The notes under the pieces are model-generated. The model was given only the letters and a program-made list of their open reading frames with translations. It was not told where the DNA came from and ran no database searches. Below, in pieces: positions 45,423-56,849 of a stretch of 64,000 nt of DNA. Numbering within the stretch: position 1 is the stretch's first letter; each line of letters starts with the position of its first letter. This stretch comes from Dactylis glomerata (taxonomy: Eukaryota; Streptophyta; Magnoliopsida; Poales; Poaceae): NCBI GenBank assembly GCA_007115705.1, contig QXEO01000216.1, positions 1,299,041 to 1,363,040 of the forward strand, read 5' to 3'. A program made the translations under genes and the position numbers.

Positions 45423-48140
45423 GGTAAAAAGGTCAACCAGATAAATTGATCATCTAGTTTATGTGTCCTTAGCTAGTAAGTATGATTATGATACAAATAT
45501 GACACACACAATTACACAAGCCCTAGCTACTAGACATGAAGAAATCAAGAGTAGCTTAATAGAGTTTGCGAAAATAGTTGGCATGCCTCGCACAGTTCGC
45601 TCACTTGTGCTGGAAATAAATGTAGAAAAGTTTGAAAAAATTCTGAGACCCGTGATCCAAAAAGCCTTAGGTGTAGGTTTGAGAAATATGATGATCCATA
45701 TATTGTTAGTTGCATATGTTTATGCTCCTATAGCAAACACACGACCAATCAGCTAATAAACATTAATTTATACTAAAGTTTTGTACTTACTCGTACCTTA
45801 ATGTTATCATGTTATGGTTTTAATGAGTATAATTTTCTATTAATTAATTGGCATAGTTAACCATATAAGAATAGTGCTAACTATTACTTCTTCTAGTAAT
45901 ATATACCATTCAATGAAAATTTGCATGTTGCTAAAATTTAAACTATATTTTACAACAAATTTACACGTGTGTGTGCATGTTTATTTTAACACCCTTAATA
46001 ACATGTAGATATCTCTAAATTTTATATAGAAAAGAGATGTCAAGTGTATGATTAGATAAGCATATTTATAGAAACCTCTAGAGTATAAATTGAATTGCTG
46101 ACACAGTTACTTACCTATTTTTTCGTGTCTTGTCATGCTTACAAGTTAGAGTAATAAGTTGACAATGCATGATGATTTCTACTTGATACCAAAACAACAC
46201 AGTTTGTAGTAATCACCAACAAGCATAATGTATAATGGATATTACTACATTCAAGAGATTTGACTATTTGATATGCTATATGTAGAGCACTTGGTATCAT
46301 ATCGTATGTACAAGTAGTGATCTTGCCAGTTTTTAAAATAAAAAGGCATGTACAAAATTAAACTTAGAATTGAGTTATATTTCAATATAACCTATAGACT
46401 TCAGGATCACAAAGCCCTCTTCCTGTCTTCCACAACTCTCCATATTTCATGGTCAATGGCTTCAAGGTGCATTCTTACATTGTGCTTCGCACCTGCATAG
46501 TTAGTTCCACAAACACATGCATACTTAATGAGTTTTTAAAGTTACCGCTAGTTGATGTGGCTCCGAGGCTTTCGTCATATGGAAACGTGAACCCTCGAGA
46601 ATGGTGATTCATACTCCCAACTTTCCAGCAACGTCGGCCAAGTTGTTTGATTATTTTGCCCCGATATATTGGTGTTGGTACTCTTGTCGATGTTGTTTGA
46701 CTACTTCAATGCATGTGCGCGTACATGTAGCCTTGACATTACGGCTTAAAATAAAATTTGAGAGAACCTTGTTTGGTATTTTCAGATTTATAGTTTGGTA
46801 TCTATCTTGGCTGACTTCAGAAAAGTACAAGATTGTGTCATGGAAGAAGAAAGAGGTTTAAAGACCTCAAAGATTTGCTAGTTTCTTTTAGACTTTATTT
46901 TGTAATCGTTAAAGACAGCTCATGTATCTCTACCAAGTACTATTTGTTCTTATAAATATATGTGGTATTGATTATTAAAAAAAGAAACATTTTTTACTTT
47001 TCGAAACATATAAAGTGGATAGAGATCTTTTTTTGAGCGATGGAAACAATGCACATTTTTTCTTTAGAGGAAGGACAAGATAGAGAGCATATCTTTTTTT
47101 TAAAGGAGCATAAAACGAGTAGATCTATTATTTACTCAATTCTAAAAGTGATATACATATATCTAATAATATTTTATTATTTTATTATTTTATTATTTAC
47201 TCAATTCTAAAAGGAGCATAAAGCGATGGAAACAATGCACATTTCAATGGTTGTTTTAGATATTAGAGCTACATTTTCTAAGGCTTCATCATGTTATATA
47301 ACACAACAACTATATGGGAGCCGGGGCATAGAACGGCTTGGTTTAGAGTGGAATATCAAGGAGATAGTTAGATAAAATATATAAAGGTAATAATATAGGA
47401 CTTTTAAGTAGAGGAATCAACACTTGCATCCAAACTTCTCTAATGTTTATAATTTTATGTAAACCTATTATTTAAATGGCAAAAATAAAATTATGAATAT
47501 AAAATACAAAACTCCAAACTTTAACCCATGTTTGTACTAAGACCAAATACTGAACCTCCAAACTTCAACCTTGCACACTGACCATCACATAAATAGTACC
47601 GACGAGATGACCATCTAATTTCATGTACATTATACACATATGGTCATCAATATAATGATTTTACAAGTGACATGATAATCATGTCCCACTAAATCAAAGA
47701 CGATTAATTATATTGCAGAAGTAGGATTTTATTTTGCACATTTTTTTAGTGGCTTTGGGATCTTAAATTTTAATATCGATGTTATACGAATACCTGCTAT
47801 ATTTAAGAATTCATTCTTAAATACAATTTAAATAGTAAAAATAATGCCCTCACATATACAGGGACCACTGTGCTAGTTTTTCTAAAAAGGGAACATAGAA
47901 CGAGCAGATGAACAACATAGCAGTATCCAATTCGCCTAGTTCGATCTCAAGGCCCATCGTCATCTCAAGCCTCAAAAAATAAGCTATCCAACTAGCAAAA
48001 AGGGGATATTTTGTTTGCGGTCACCGAGTTCCTTGGCACAGGCTCACAGGTGCCTTTGTTGTTTGTAATAGACGCGATTTGAAAAGTTGGGTAGGTAATT
48101 CCTCAGAGGGCCCATTCTGGACGAAATGAGGGCAAACCAA
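45423..48140. other. AT-rich stretch without supportable genes
   Basis: About 2.7 kb, strongly AT-rich. An open frame at 45463-45756 has no recognisable domain and no ATG context that convinces. On the minus strand 46490-46405 the translation NVRMHLEAIDHEIWRVVED resembles a Copia-type gag N-terminus and may be a fossil. The phrase GCGATGGAAACAATGCACAT occurs at about 47037 and 47223, and TATTATTTACTCAATTCTAA at about 47125 and 47190. These point to local duplications. A TTTTA-type microsatellite lies at 47165-47195. Confidence 0.45.
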
Positions 48141-48366
48141 ATATTGCCGTGACTTCTCCCGTTTTGGGCCCATTGCGGTCCCGCATGTCAGTATTTCTCC
48201 GTTATGTGCCGAGCGAGTGGGTCCTGCTTATCATGTGTCTCCGTTATGTTGTCTCGTTAGTTAACAGTATGTCAACTCCACCTGCAACTCTCAGTACGAA
48301 CAAATCCCCTTTCTTGTCCTTCCAACCCTAGACCCCCCCCTAGGTCGTAGTCTCCGGCGGCGGTGC

Positions 48367-49813
48367 ATGTCTACCAGCAGGAAACGAGAGGCACCATCAC
48401 CGCCAGGAGCGGCGATTGCTGGAGCTGCAAGCCAGGAAAGCAGCCAGATATCTTGCAACAAGCCAGCAGCGGGGAGCAGCGAGAAGCGGAAAGCTTGCCC
48501 GACGGCGGTGGCGCCGCCGACCAAGCGAAGAGCCGGCCCGGCGGTGGCGCCGCCGACCAAGAGCAATCGGAGCGGTAGCCCTCCGGCGTCGCTGGCGCGG
48601 CGCCGCCTTGGAGGAAAAGACCAAATCCCAAAGATTAACGGAATTGGGCCTTTTACTGTGACTGTGAGCGCCAGAAAGCAGAGGTGAATATTTCAGATCC
48701 CTCTCTTACATCCCGATAGCACTAAGATGTTTTATGGAACGGCAGGAGTAACTGTCCGTCAGTATCTGAATAATTATAGAGAAGAAACTGACTGATTTTT
48801 GTCATATGTTTTCCGAAATTGTGGTATTATTTTGTATGCAAGTAATCCTCAATCTCTATCAAACCAACCAACATGCAAACCCAAATTTTTTTATCTTATG
48901 GAAGTCATCTCAAATGACGTTCAGATCTGAAGGCTCCAATTTATCCAAAATCAGAAAACATACTTTTTGTCTTATGTTTTCCCAAATTGTGGTATGATTC
49001 GAGAGAAGCAACTAATTTGTATTTTTTGTTTCCCAATATTTTTGAGGCAGCGATGATTCAGAGAACACATACAAAATAAATGTCCGAGTGCATCAGTACA
49101 TTGCTAGATTAGATTATGGCTTGGAGAGGTGTGTGGCTTCGCAGTCTGTGCAAATGAATGTGAATTGCAGTGAGATTGTGTCTGTTTCGCAGCTTGTTGC
49201 CATTCTTCACGCTGGGATTCCTTGGGGATCCAAACAGAAGGCTAAGTTTATGTGGATGAACAAGAATCAGGTGTACGAACAACTTGAGCACTCCCATCAG
49301 CTGTTGCAGATTTGGGAGAAGTATAAGGATACTCGTCAGTTGGATCTCTTTGTTATGGTTGATGATGTTGATGCACCAGAAGCACAGTTAGGTGTCAAAG
49401 GTGTTGATCCAGATGGTGGTGCTCCCAGTGGTATGGATGCTTGTAAACTAGCAGCTATTGACCATTCACAAATGTATCTAATTGTTTTGCAAGTGGATCC
49501 TTACACTGCAGTACTAGATGATGGCCAAGAATTTGCTGTGCAGAACGATCATATGGAAATAATGGTAGATCCCAAGACAGTTACTGTTGACCAGATTCTT
49601 GAGCGGCTAAAGCAGAGATGTCCTTGGGGCCCTAATCAGCATGCACATTTACATTGGTGGCACTTTAAGAAGAGGGATTTCATCGACATTGTTAAAGATG
49701 ACGATCTCATGCAGGTTTTCCGAAGGAAGAAATTGAGTAAGAAGGTATTTTTTGTTGTTGCAATTTCAGAAATGGTTGGAGATGATGAGACAGCTGTAGA
49801 GCTGTCATCTTGA
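48367..49813 (+). CDS. Two-exon gene with tandem PB1-like modules (359 aa)
   Basis: Exon 1 (48367-48683) and exon 2 (49051-49813) join in phase 2 across a GT-AG intron. Residues 1-90 are basic and low-complexity, with a duplicated APPTK motif and a likely nuclear-localisation stretch (PPTKRRAG). Residues about 113-212 and 247-350 are two diverged copies of one module. The shared pattern is a leading beta-rich stretch, (V/I)SVSQL or VTVDQIL, a PWG turn, W/F-rich strands and a hydrophobic final strand. The second copy keeps KDDDL. The same pattern (SLRDLK...PWG...SDDDL) forms the N-terminal PB1-like module of the MULE transposase at 12410-12680. PB1 modules mediate protein-protein contacts. No transposase core follows. 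The stop TGA is at 49811; the 3' UTR is split by element D. It could be a domesticated or captured MULE N-terminus, or a host family the transposase borrowed from. Function unknown. Confidence 0.7.
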
Positions 49814-49934
49814 AGTTTTGAGCTTCCCGCTTCATAGGTGCTGGTATGTTACAGTGAGAAGTGCAACCCAATTCTGGTCACTATTTGATTCATCTCCTTC
49901 ATTCTGCATCACTCTATAAATATTTGTGAGTGTG

Positions 49935-51601
49935 TGATGCTTCAGGTGAATGTGGCAACAGACAGTCATTGTGCGTGGTGAATGACCAGCCCGTTGGGAA
50001 CCCCAAGAGGAAGGTATGATGAGTGCAGCAGCAAGTTTTCCCTCAGTTAAGAAACCAAGGTTTATCGAACAGGAGAAGGGAGACGATGACGACTGAAGGT
50101 GATGCGGACTGGCTTAGTAACACTCCAACAAGGGCGACGTTAACGATACTTGTTGACTCGTCTTCAGCCAGCAGCAACGCGGAACCTGCACACACACAGA
50201 CAAATACTTTGTTCCCAACTTGCGATGAGGTTGTCAATCTCACCGGTTTGCTTGAAACAAAGGTTATGAGTGTATCTAGTGGAAAACAGTAGAGTATACG
50301 CGAGTAAAGTAAACAATGCGGGAAAGTAAACAGGTGATTGCAATATGATTAACATAGGACCGGGGTCCACAGTTCACTAGTGGTGTCTCTCCATAGATAA
50401 ATAACATGCTGGGTAAACAAATTACAGTTGGGCAATTGATAGAATAAAGATAACGTGATATGTCAAGAAGATCACTATGAGATTCACTCTGGGCATTACA
50501 ACAAAATACATAGACCGCCATCCAACTGCATCTATGACTAATAATCCACCCCCGGGGATATCATCCGAACACCCTAGAAGTATTAAGTTGCGAACAACAG
50601 ATAATTGCATTAAGCAAAGTGTGTAATGTAAACAAAGCATATGCCCTTGAGCATATGAATGTTGTTTTCTCCCTAGTAGCAACAGCACATCTACCACCTT
50701 AGAGGTTTCTGTCACTCCCCCAGGTGAAATAGAGGCATGAACCCACTATCGAGCATAAATACCCCCTCTTGGAGTCACTAGCAACTACTCGGCCAAGATA
50801 GCTACTAACAACGGAGAGCATGCAAGATCATAAACAACATAGAGATAACAAAAGATATAATTCAGTACAGCAACTTAATCATAAACACCAATATTCATCG
50901 GATCCCAACAAACCAACATCATAGTATTACATAACGGTGATCTCAATCATGTAGGGCAGCTCATGAGATCTAAACATGAAGCACATGGTGGAGAAGACAA
51001 CCATCTAGCTACTGCTATGGACCCATAGTCCAAGGTAGACTACTCACTCATCGCTCCGGAGGCAAGCATGGCGATGAAGAAGACCTCCGGTGGCGATTCC
51101 CCTCTCCGGCAGGGTGCCGGGAAGAGCTTCTGGACCCTCCCGATCTTCGGGTCGACGGTGGCGGCGGATCGTGATGTATTCTGGAAAACTGATCGGGCCT
51201 TAGGTTTTTCTCGTCAGGGGGTATATGTAGGCGAAGGGGGGGCTGTCAGAGGTGGAGCCACGCGGCCTCACAAGGGGGTGGCGCGGCCAGGGGCCAGGCC
51301 GCGCCGCCCCTGTGTGTGGGGGCCACGTGGCCCCCCTCCGTCAGGTCTTCGGATGTTTGGGAGCTCCCCGGTGAAATATGACTTCAGGAACTTGTTTCGT
51401 CCAATTCCGAGAATATTTCCTGTGTATCACTTCTGAAACACAAAAACAGCAGAAAACAGGAAACTGGCACTGTGGCACTTCGTTAATAGGTTAGTTCCGG
51501 AAAATGTATAAAAATGCCACTAAGTGTAACGAAACAATAGGCAAATGGTGTAAAACAAAGCATGGAGCATCAAAAATTATAGATACATTTGAGACGTATC
51601 A
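49935..51601 (-). repeat. 3' LTR of element D (1667 bp)
   Basis: On the plus strand TGATGCTTCAGG at 49935 to GAGACGTATCA at 51601. The polypurine tract lies next to it (AGCATCCCCAAGCTTAACT from 51602, complement of the tract). Confidence 0.95.
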
Positions 51602-54533
51602 AGCATCCCCAAGCTTAACTCCTGCTCGTCCTCGAGTAGGTAAGTGATAACAAAAGAATAATTTTTGAGGTGACATGCACCTACACAATCTTGATCATAT
51701 ATGTAAGCATTGATGAGCTGGGATCAATAGAACTTAAAACATGGGCATGAAAGATATAATCATGACAATAAGAACTTAGCACCCATGTTGTAAACATGCA
51801 AATGAACACAAACAAAAGATCATGATAATGAAACAATGAAAGTCAAACGTGTGTTCGAATCATAAGGAAAAACATACAAATGGTTTTCAGCTTGTCCTTC
51901 AAAGAGAGCAAAACATAAATGCATAGGACACCTCAAAGTTTAAGAGGGCGACTAGATACAAATAATTTAAGAACAAGTGAAACCAATCAATATGAGTCAA
52001 TCAATGAACCTTGGGACAATGCATATCACACTAAGAATGACAACTATGCTCTCTTAATGGTGCATAAAGAAAGAAGGTGGTGACTCAACATAAAAGTAAA
52101 AGAAAGGCCCTTCGCAGAGGGAAGCAGTGATTGCAAGTTTTATAACCTTCAAAAATTATGGTACTTACCGGCTTTGAGCTCTCATTGCCCCCATCATAAG
52201 CATCTTGAATGGTTAAAGTTAATGCGAGAACAATTATGATGCATATGCTTGACAAATCATAAGTTGAAAACCTCGTGTCCCGTGAATACAAGTACCCAAA
52301 CCATGCTAGTTTACTTAGAGTCCCAAACAAGGCTCTTGTCATTGTAAGTATATGCATATCATTGAGAACCGCCAATGGGGTACCTCCGCGCCCGATGACA
52401 TGGAACAAGCCCACACCAAAATGACAGGACAAGCAGACAATGAACACCTCGACATCTCTTTTATTTGCTATATTGTTTAGCTTTTTATTGTGAGATGCGT
52501 CGTCGAATGTTCACCATGGGTATGCTGCAAATTTCCACCATGAATTATGCATGGCTTAGATTGGCGGCCCGGCGTTTCCCTAACACATATAAAAACTCCA
52601 TGATCCTCACAAGATTCCCAATTCATTTCACACAGCGGGCATCCATAAACAAAAGATCACGATATCAACTCAAAAAGAAGTGCAATGTTGAAAGCTTGCC
52701 CCATGACGGCATGGTTGGGCTAGAATCCAACTTACAACTTGCAAGCATAACAACTCAACATAAAAGACCACAATGTCAAATTTTTAGAACAGGAAAAAGT
52801 AAAGTGTGCCTTCCGGTTCGTGAGAGCTTTACTGACCGAATTTCGCATAACACTGGTAAGAGTTTAATTTGAAGAGAAAATAAAAGCAAGTCAAATTTAC
52901 TTGGAATAGCAAATTGCTAGTAGGTATGTATGGTGGACACTTTGGAAAACTTGGCTTTTAGGAGTTGGATGCATGAGTAGAGCTCATACTCAGTACAAGG
53001 TGAGGGCTAGCAAAAGACTGGGAGCGACCAACTAAGAGAGCAGTAATGGCCATAATCATGCAAAGCGACAAAGCGACATTAAAAGAAGCATACGATGGCA
53101 TCAAAAGTCAAAAACTAAATGATCATGAAGGCTAATGGCGACTTTATAAGAGTCTAACATGTGTGAGCATGCGCCAAGTCAACCCAAATAAAGCATCAAG
53201 GAGAAAACCAAAATAATGCTTCCATACAATAAAAACAACGCATGATTTTTTCAAAGGCTCATTAAGCAATCTCAGTTATTTGAGACAAGTCATGCTACAG
53301 CAAAACTACTAAGCATACTATCAAAAAGACATCAAGCATGACATGAAAAAGCCTAAGCCGCAGTCTACACAAGCTCCTTCTTGTACCACTATTTTGCACA
53401 AAGCTTTTTCTCTTTTCCAACACCATTTGAATTTTTTTTATAAACACCTCTTTTGATGAAAACCAATGAAGATCAGAGGCAAAATACACCTTGATGAAAA
53501 GATATGACAAGATCTGAACGCATATCAAGGCGAAAACGAAAACCAAAAGCAGTAGCAGAAAAACTAGAATGCTCGATTTATAAGAGTGAAAACTACAGCA
53601 TTCTTTGCAAATGAAAACGAGTACATCTCCTCCAAAGGAAATTTGTTGGGGTCCAACCATTTATTGCAGAAAACAAACAAACTAAACAAACTAATAAAAC
53701 TAAAACAACTGACGCTCCAAGAAAAACACATAGTGCATGAAGCAATAAAAATATAGTGTTTTGAAAGGTGACCTGATTTTTGCCGATGAAGAAGGGGTGC
53801 CTCGGGGGCATCCCCAAGCTTTGACGCTTGTACTTCTTGGATATTTCTTGGGGTGATGCATGGGCATCCCCAAGCTTGAGCTTTTGTCCATTCTTCAACT
53901 CATCTCATCATTCTCCAATCCCTACACTTGAAAACTTCCTTCATACAAAACTAAACACAATTCTATTAGCAACATTAGTGCAAGCATAAAATATATTCAA
54001 CCTCTTTTAGCTTCAGGTTTCAACCCAAAACCACCACATATAAAGTATATACTACTGTAGCAACTTCCACAAGAGTTCCATGATCAAAAAGAACTCAAAA
54101 GAAAGCGATAAAGTGGCAAAAACAAATATTGGCAGAAATCTGTCAAAACTGGACAGCTGATAATGGACGAATTTTTGAGGGATTTTCTGTTGCTCAAATC
54201 AAAAAGTATTCAACTAAGAAAAGTTTGGATATAACCTGGGGCATATGCACAAGAAATCGCAGGTCCAAAAGATAAACAGAGAATTTTCACGAATTTTTAC
54301 GGTGCAGCACCGAAAACAGTTTCAGGACAGCAATAACCCCAAATCTTTACCTCGCTCAAATTAGAGGCTTCTCTTGGCACAAAAACGAAATAAACAAGAA
54401 AAGGAGCGGTCATTACAGTATTAATGACTTCCAAGACTCAAATAAAAGAAAAAGTACTGAAAAGTAAACAATGGGTTATCTCCCAAGAGTGCTTTTCTTT
54501 AACGCCTTTGAGCTAGGCGCAGAAAATTGCGAA
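51602..54533 (-). other. Untranslated tail of element D
   Basis: About 2.9 kb shared with A, B, C and F. Polypurine-like AAGCTTGGGGATGC motifs occur near 53870 and 53815 in addition to the tract at the LTR. No pol or env signature is recognisable. Confidence 0.7.
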
Positions 54534-56651
54534 TCAAGTAATATCAAGTGATGAAGCATCAAGCTCATAATTTGCTCTAAGAATAGAGCCAAAAAGTAAT
54601 TTCTTTCTTTTCCTAGGGAAGTGTTCCATACCTTTCTTTAGTGGGAATTGATACTTGATAGTGCCTTCCCTCATATCAATGATAGCACCTACAGTTCGAA
54701 GAAAGGGTCTTCCCAAAATAATAGGACATGAAGCATGGCATTCAACGTCCATAACAACAAAATCAACGGGAACAAGGTTATTGTTAACCACAATAAGAAC
54801 ATCATTAATTCTTCCCAACGGTTTCTTCTTAGCAACATCAGCAATAGGAACATCAAAATAACACTTTTCAAGCGGTGGTAAATCAAGCATGTCATAAATC
54901 TTTCTAGGCATGATGGAAATACTAGCACCTAGATCACATAAAGCATGGCAATCATAACCATTAACATGCATATCAATGATGGGTTCCCAACCATCTTCTA
55001 ACTTCTTGGGAACAGAGGCTTTTTGCTTCAACTTTTCATCCCTAATCTTTATGAGAGCATTGGTAATATGCTTGGTAAAAGCAATATTTAAAGAACTAGC
55101 ATTGGGAGTCAAAGCAAGCTTTTGCAAGAACAAAATAACTTCAGATATATTGCAGCCATCAACATCAAAATCATTAAAAGTAATAGAGCTATCATCTCCC
55201 ACACTCCGAAAAATTTCAGCACTCTTTTGAGAAAAAGTTTTGGCAGTTTTAGGCTTTTTAACACAAGGAGTGGGAGTTTTCTCTACACCAATCAAAGTAA
55301 GAGGGTTGCTATCAGTAGGAGCAACATCATTAGAGGTAGTAATGGTACATACCTTCATCTCTCTAGCCATCTCATCTTCTCTTTCCCACCTGGCATTCAA
55401 TTCCGCTAACAATCTAATATTTTCATCAATTCTAACTTGGGTAGCATTAACGGCAGCAAAAGGATCAGGCTTAGCGGACATTCTATTAACTAAAGAGGAT
55501 TGCACATTAGACAATAATGAGATATCGGTTTCAGCTTTGGAAGCCTTAGCTTGTAATTCAGGAACAGCCTTGTTTAAATTTTCAAGTTGATGACTTATAG
55601 TCCTCAACAGAGCTGATTGCTCCTCCATAGTCTTGGTGAAAGCCTTGTTCTGCTCATATTGCATCTGCATAAAATTCTTGGTAGACTTTTCAAGTTCAAA
55701 AATTCTTTCTTCACTAGGCATTTTAGGTCTACCAAGATAGCTATTATCACCATTAGAAGGAAACGGTCTATAATTGTTACTAGCAAAGTTGTTCCTATAA
55801 GCATTGTTATTAAAATTGTTATTTCTAATGAAATTCACATCAACTTGCTCTTCTTGAGCAACCAGAGAGGCCAAATGAACATTATTAGGATCAACATGGG
55901 TCCTATCATTAGCAAGCATAGCCATAATTGTATCAATCTTATCACTCAAGGAAGAGGTTTCCTCAACAGAATTTACCTTCTTACCTTGTGGAGCTCTCTC
56001 GGTGTGCCATTCGGAATAATTTACCATCATGTTGTCGAGTAGCTTTGATGCGGCGCCCAATGTAAGGGACATAAAAGTGCCTCCAGCAGCTGAATCAAGT
56101 AGGTTCCTTGAAGAAAAATTCAGTCCTGCATAAAAAGTTTGGATAATCATCCAAGTAGTCAGTCCATGAGTGGGGCAATTCTTTACCATAGATTTCATTC
56201 TTTCCCAAGCTTGAGCAACATGTTCATTATCAAACTGAGTAAACTTCATAATATTGCTACGCAGAGATATAATCTTAGCAGGAGGATAGTATCTACCAAT
56301 AAAAGCATCCTTACACTTAGCCCATGAATCAATACTATTCTTAGTCAAAGACAGCAACCAATCTTTAGCCTTTCCTCTCAAAGAAAAAGGAAACAACTTG
56401 AGCTTAATAATATCACTATCAACATCCTTATATTTCTGCATCTCACATAGCTCAACAAAATTGTTGAGATGAGCTGCAGCATCTTCAGTACTAGCACCAG
56501 AAAATTGCTCTTTCATAACAAGGTTCAATAAAGCAGGCTTGATCTCATAAAAAGTGGTAGCAGGAACAGTTGGTGCAATAGGAGTGCAGATAAAATCACT
56601 ATTGTTCGTGCTAGCAAAGTCACACAACTTGGTGTTTTCAGGAGTACCCAT
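54534..56651 (-). CDS. gag-pro: gag-protease polyprotein of element D (705 aa)
   Basis: It is an intact frame from ATG 56651 (MGTPENTKLCDF). Residues about 45-200 are the Athila-type gag (FSGASTEDAAAHLNNF; KLFPFSLRGKAKDWL; RYYPPAK; DSAAGGTFMS). An Asn-rich stretch (RNNNFNNNAYRNNFASNNYR) precedes a coiled coil (RIFELEKSTKNFMQMQYEQN onward). The C-terminal region has the retropepsin-like DLGAS catalytic motif and ILGRPFLRT. It ends SSLDIT. It is nearly identical to the element C protein at both ends, but the central coiled coil is a different sequence. The frame is unbroken, consistent with recent insertion. Particle proteins could be made, but reverse transcriptase and integrase must be supplied by another element. 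Confidence 0.9.
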   Translation of the reverse strand: MGTPENTKLCDFASTNNSDFICTPIAPTVPATTFYEIKPALLNLVMKEQFSGASTEDAAAHLNNFVELCEMQKYKDVDSDIIKLKLFPFSLRGKAKDWLLSLTKNSIDSWAKCKDAFIGRYYPPAKIISLRSNIMKFTQFDNEHVAQAWERMKSMVKNCPTHGLTTWMIIQTFYAGLNFSSRNLLDSAAGGTFMSLTLGAASKLLDNMMVNYSEWHTERAPQGKKVNSVEETSSLSDKIDTIMAMLANDRTHVDPNNVHLASLVAQEEQVDVNFIRNNNFNNNAYRNNFASNNYRPFPSNGDNSYLGRPKMPSEERIFELEKSTKNFMQMQYEQNKAFTKTMEEQSALLRTISHQLENLNKAVPELQAKASKAETDISLLSNVQSSLVNRMSAKPDPFAAVNATQVRIDENIRLLAELNARWEREDEMAREMKVCTITTSNDVAPTDSNPLTLIGVEKTPTPCVKKPKTAKTFSQKSAEIFRSVGDDSSITFNDFDVDGCNISEVILFLQKLALTPNASSLNIAFTKHITNALIKIRDEKLKQKASVPKKLEDGWEPIIDMHVNGYDCHALCDLGASISIMPRKIYDMLDLPPLEKCYFDVPIADVAKKKPLGRINDVLIVVNNNLVPVDFVVMDVECHASCPIILGRPFLRTVGAIIDMREGTIKYQFPLKKGMEHFPRKRKKLLFGSILRANYELDASSLDIT

Positions 56652-56821
56652 TTCAGCAAAACGAAAGTAAACAAGTAAAAACAGCTACCAAGGATTCTAT
56701 TTTTTTTGGGTTTTTGATATAAAAAGCAGTGCAGGTAAAATAAAGTAAAGTAAAGCAAAACAAATAACAAAGCAAAGAATGTGTGTGCGAAGAACTCCCC
56801 TCGCAGAAGTCTTCTCTTCCT

Positions 56822-56839
56822 TCCCCGGCAACGGCGCCA
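56822..56839 (-). promoter_or_regulatory. Primer-binding site, tRNA-Asp (element D)
   Basis: TGGCGCCGTTGCCGGGGA on the minus strand is an 18-base perfect complement of the tRNA-Asp 3' end. The spacer to the LTR is 10 bases. Confidence 0.88.
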
Positions 56840-56849
56840 GAAAAGAGGC

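Noticed and set aside
54655..56327. Plus-strand frames opposite the gag-protease genes (also 20032-22007)
   Set aside because: They are antisense shadows of the intact gag-protease reading frames.
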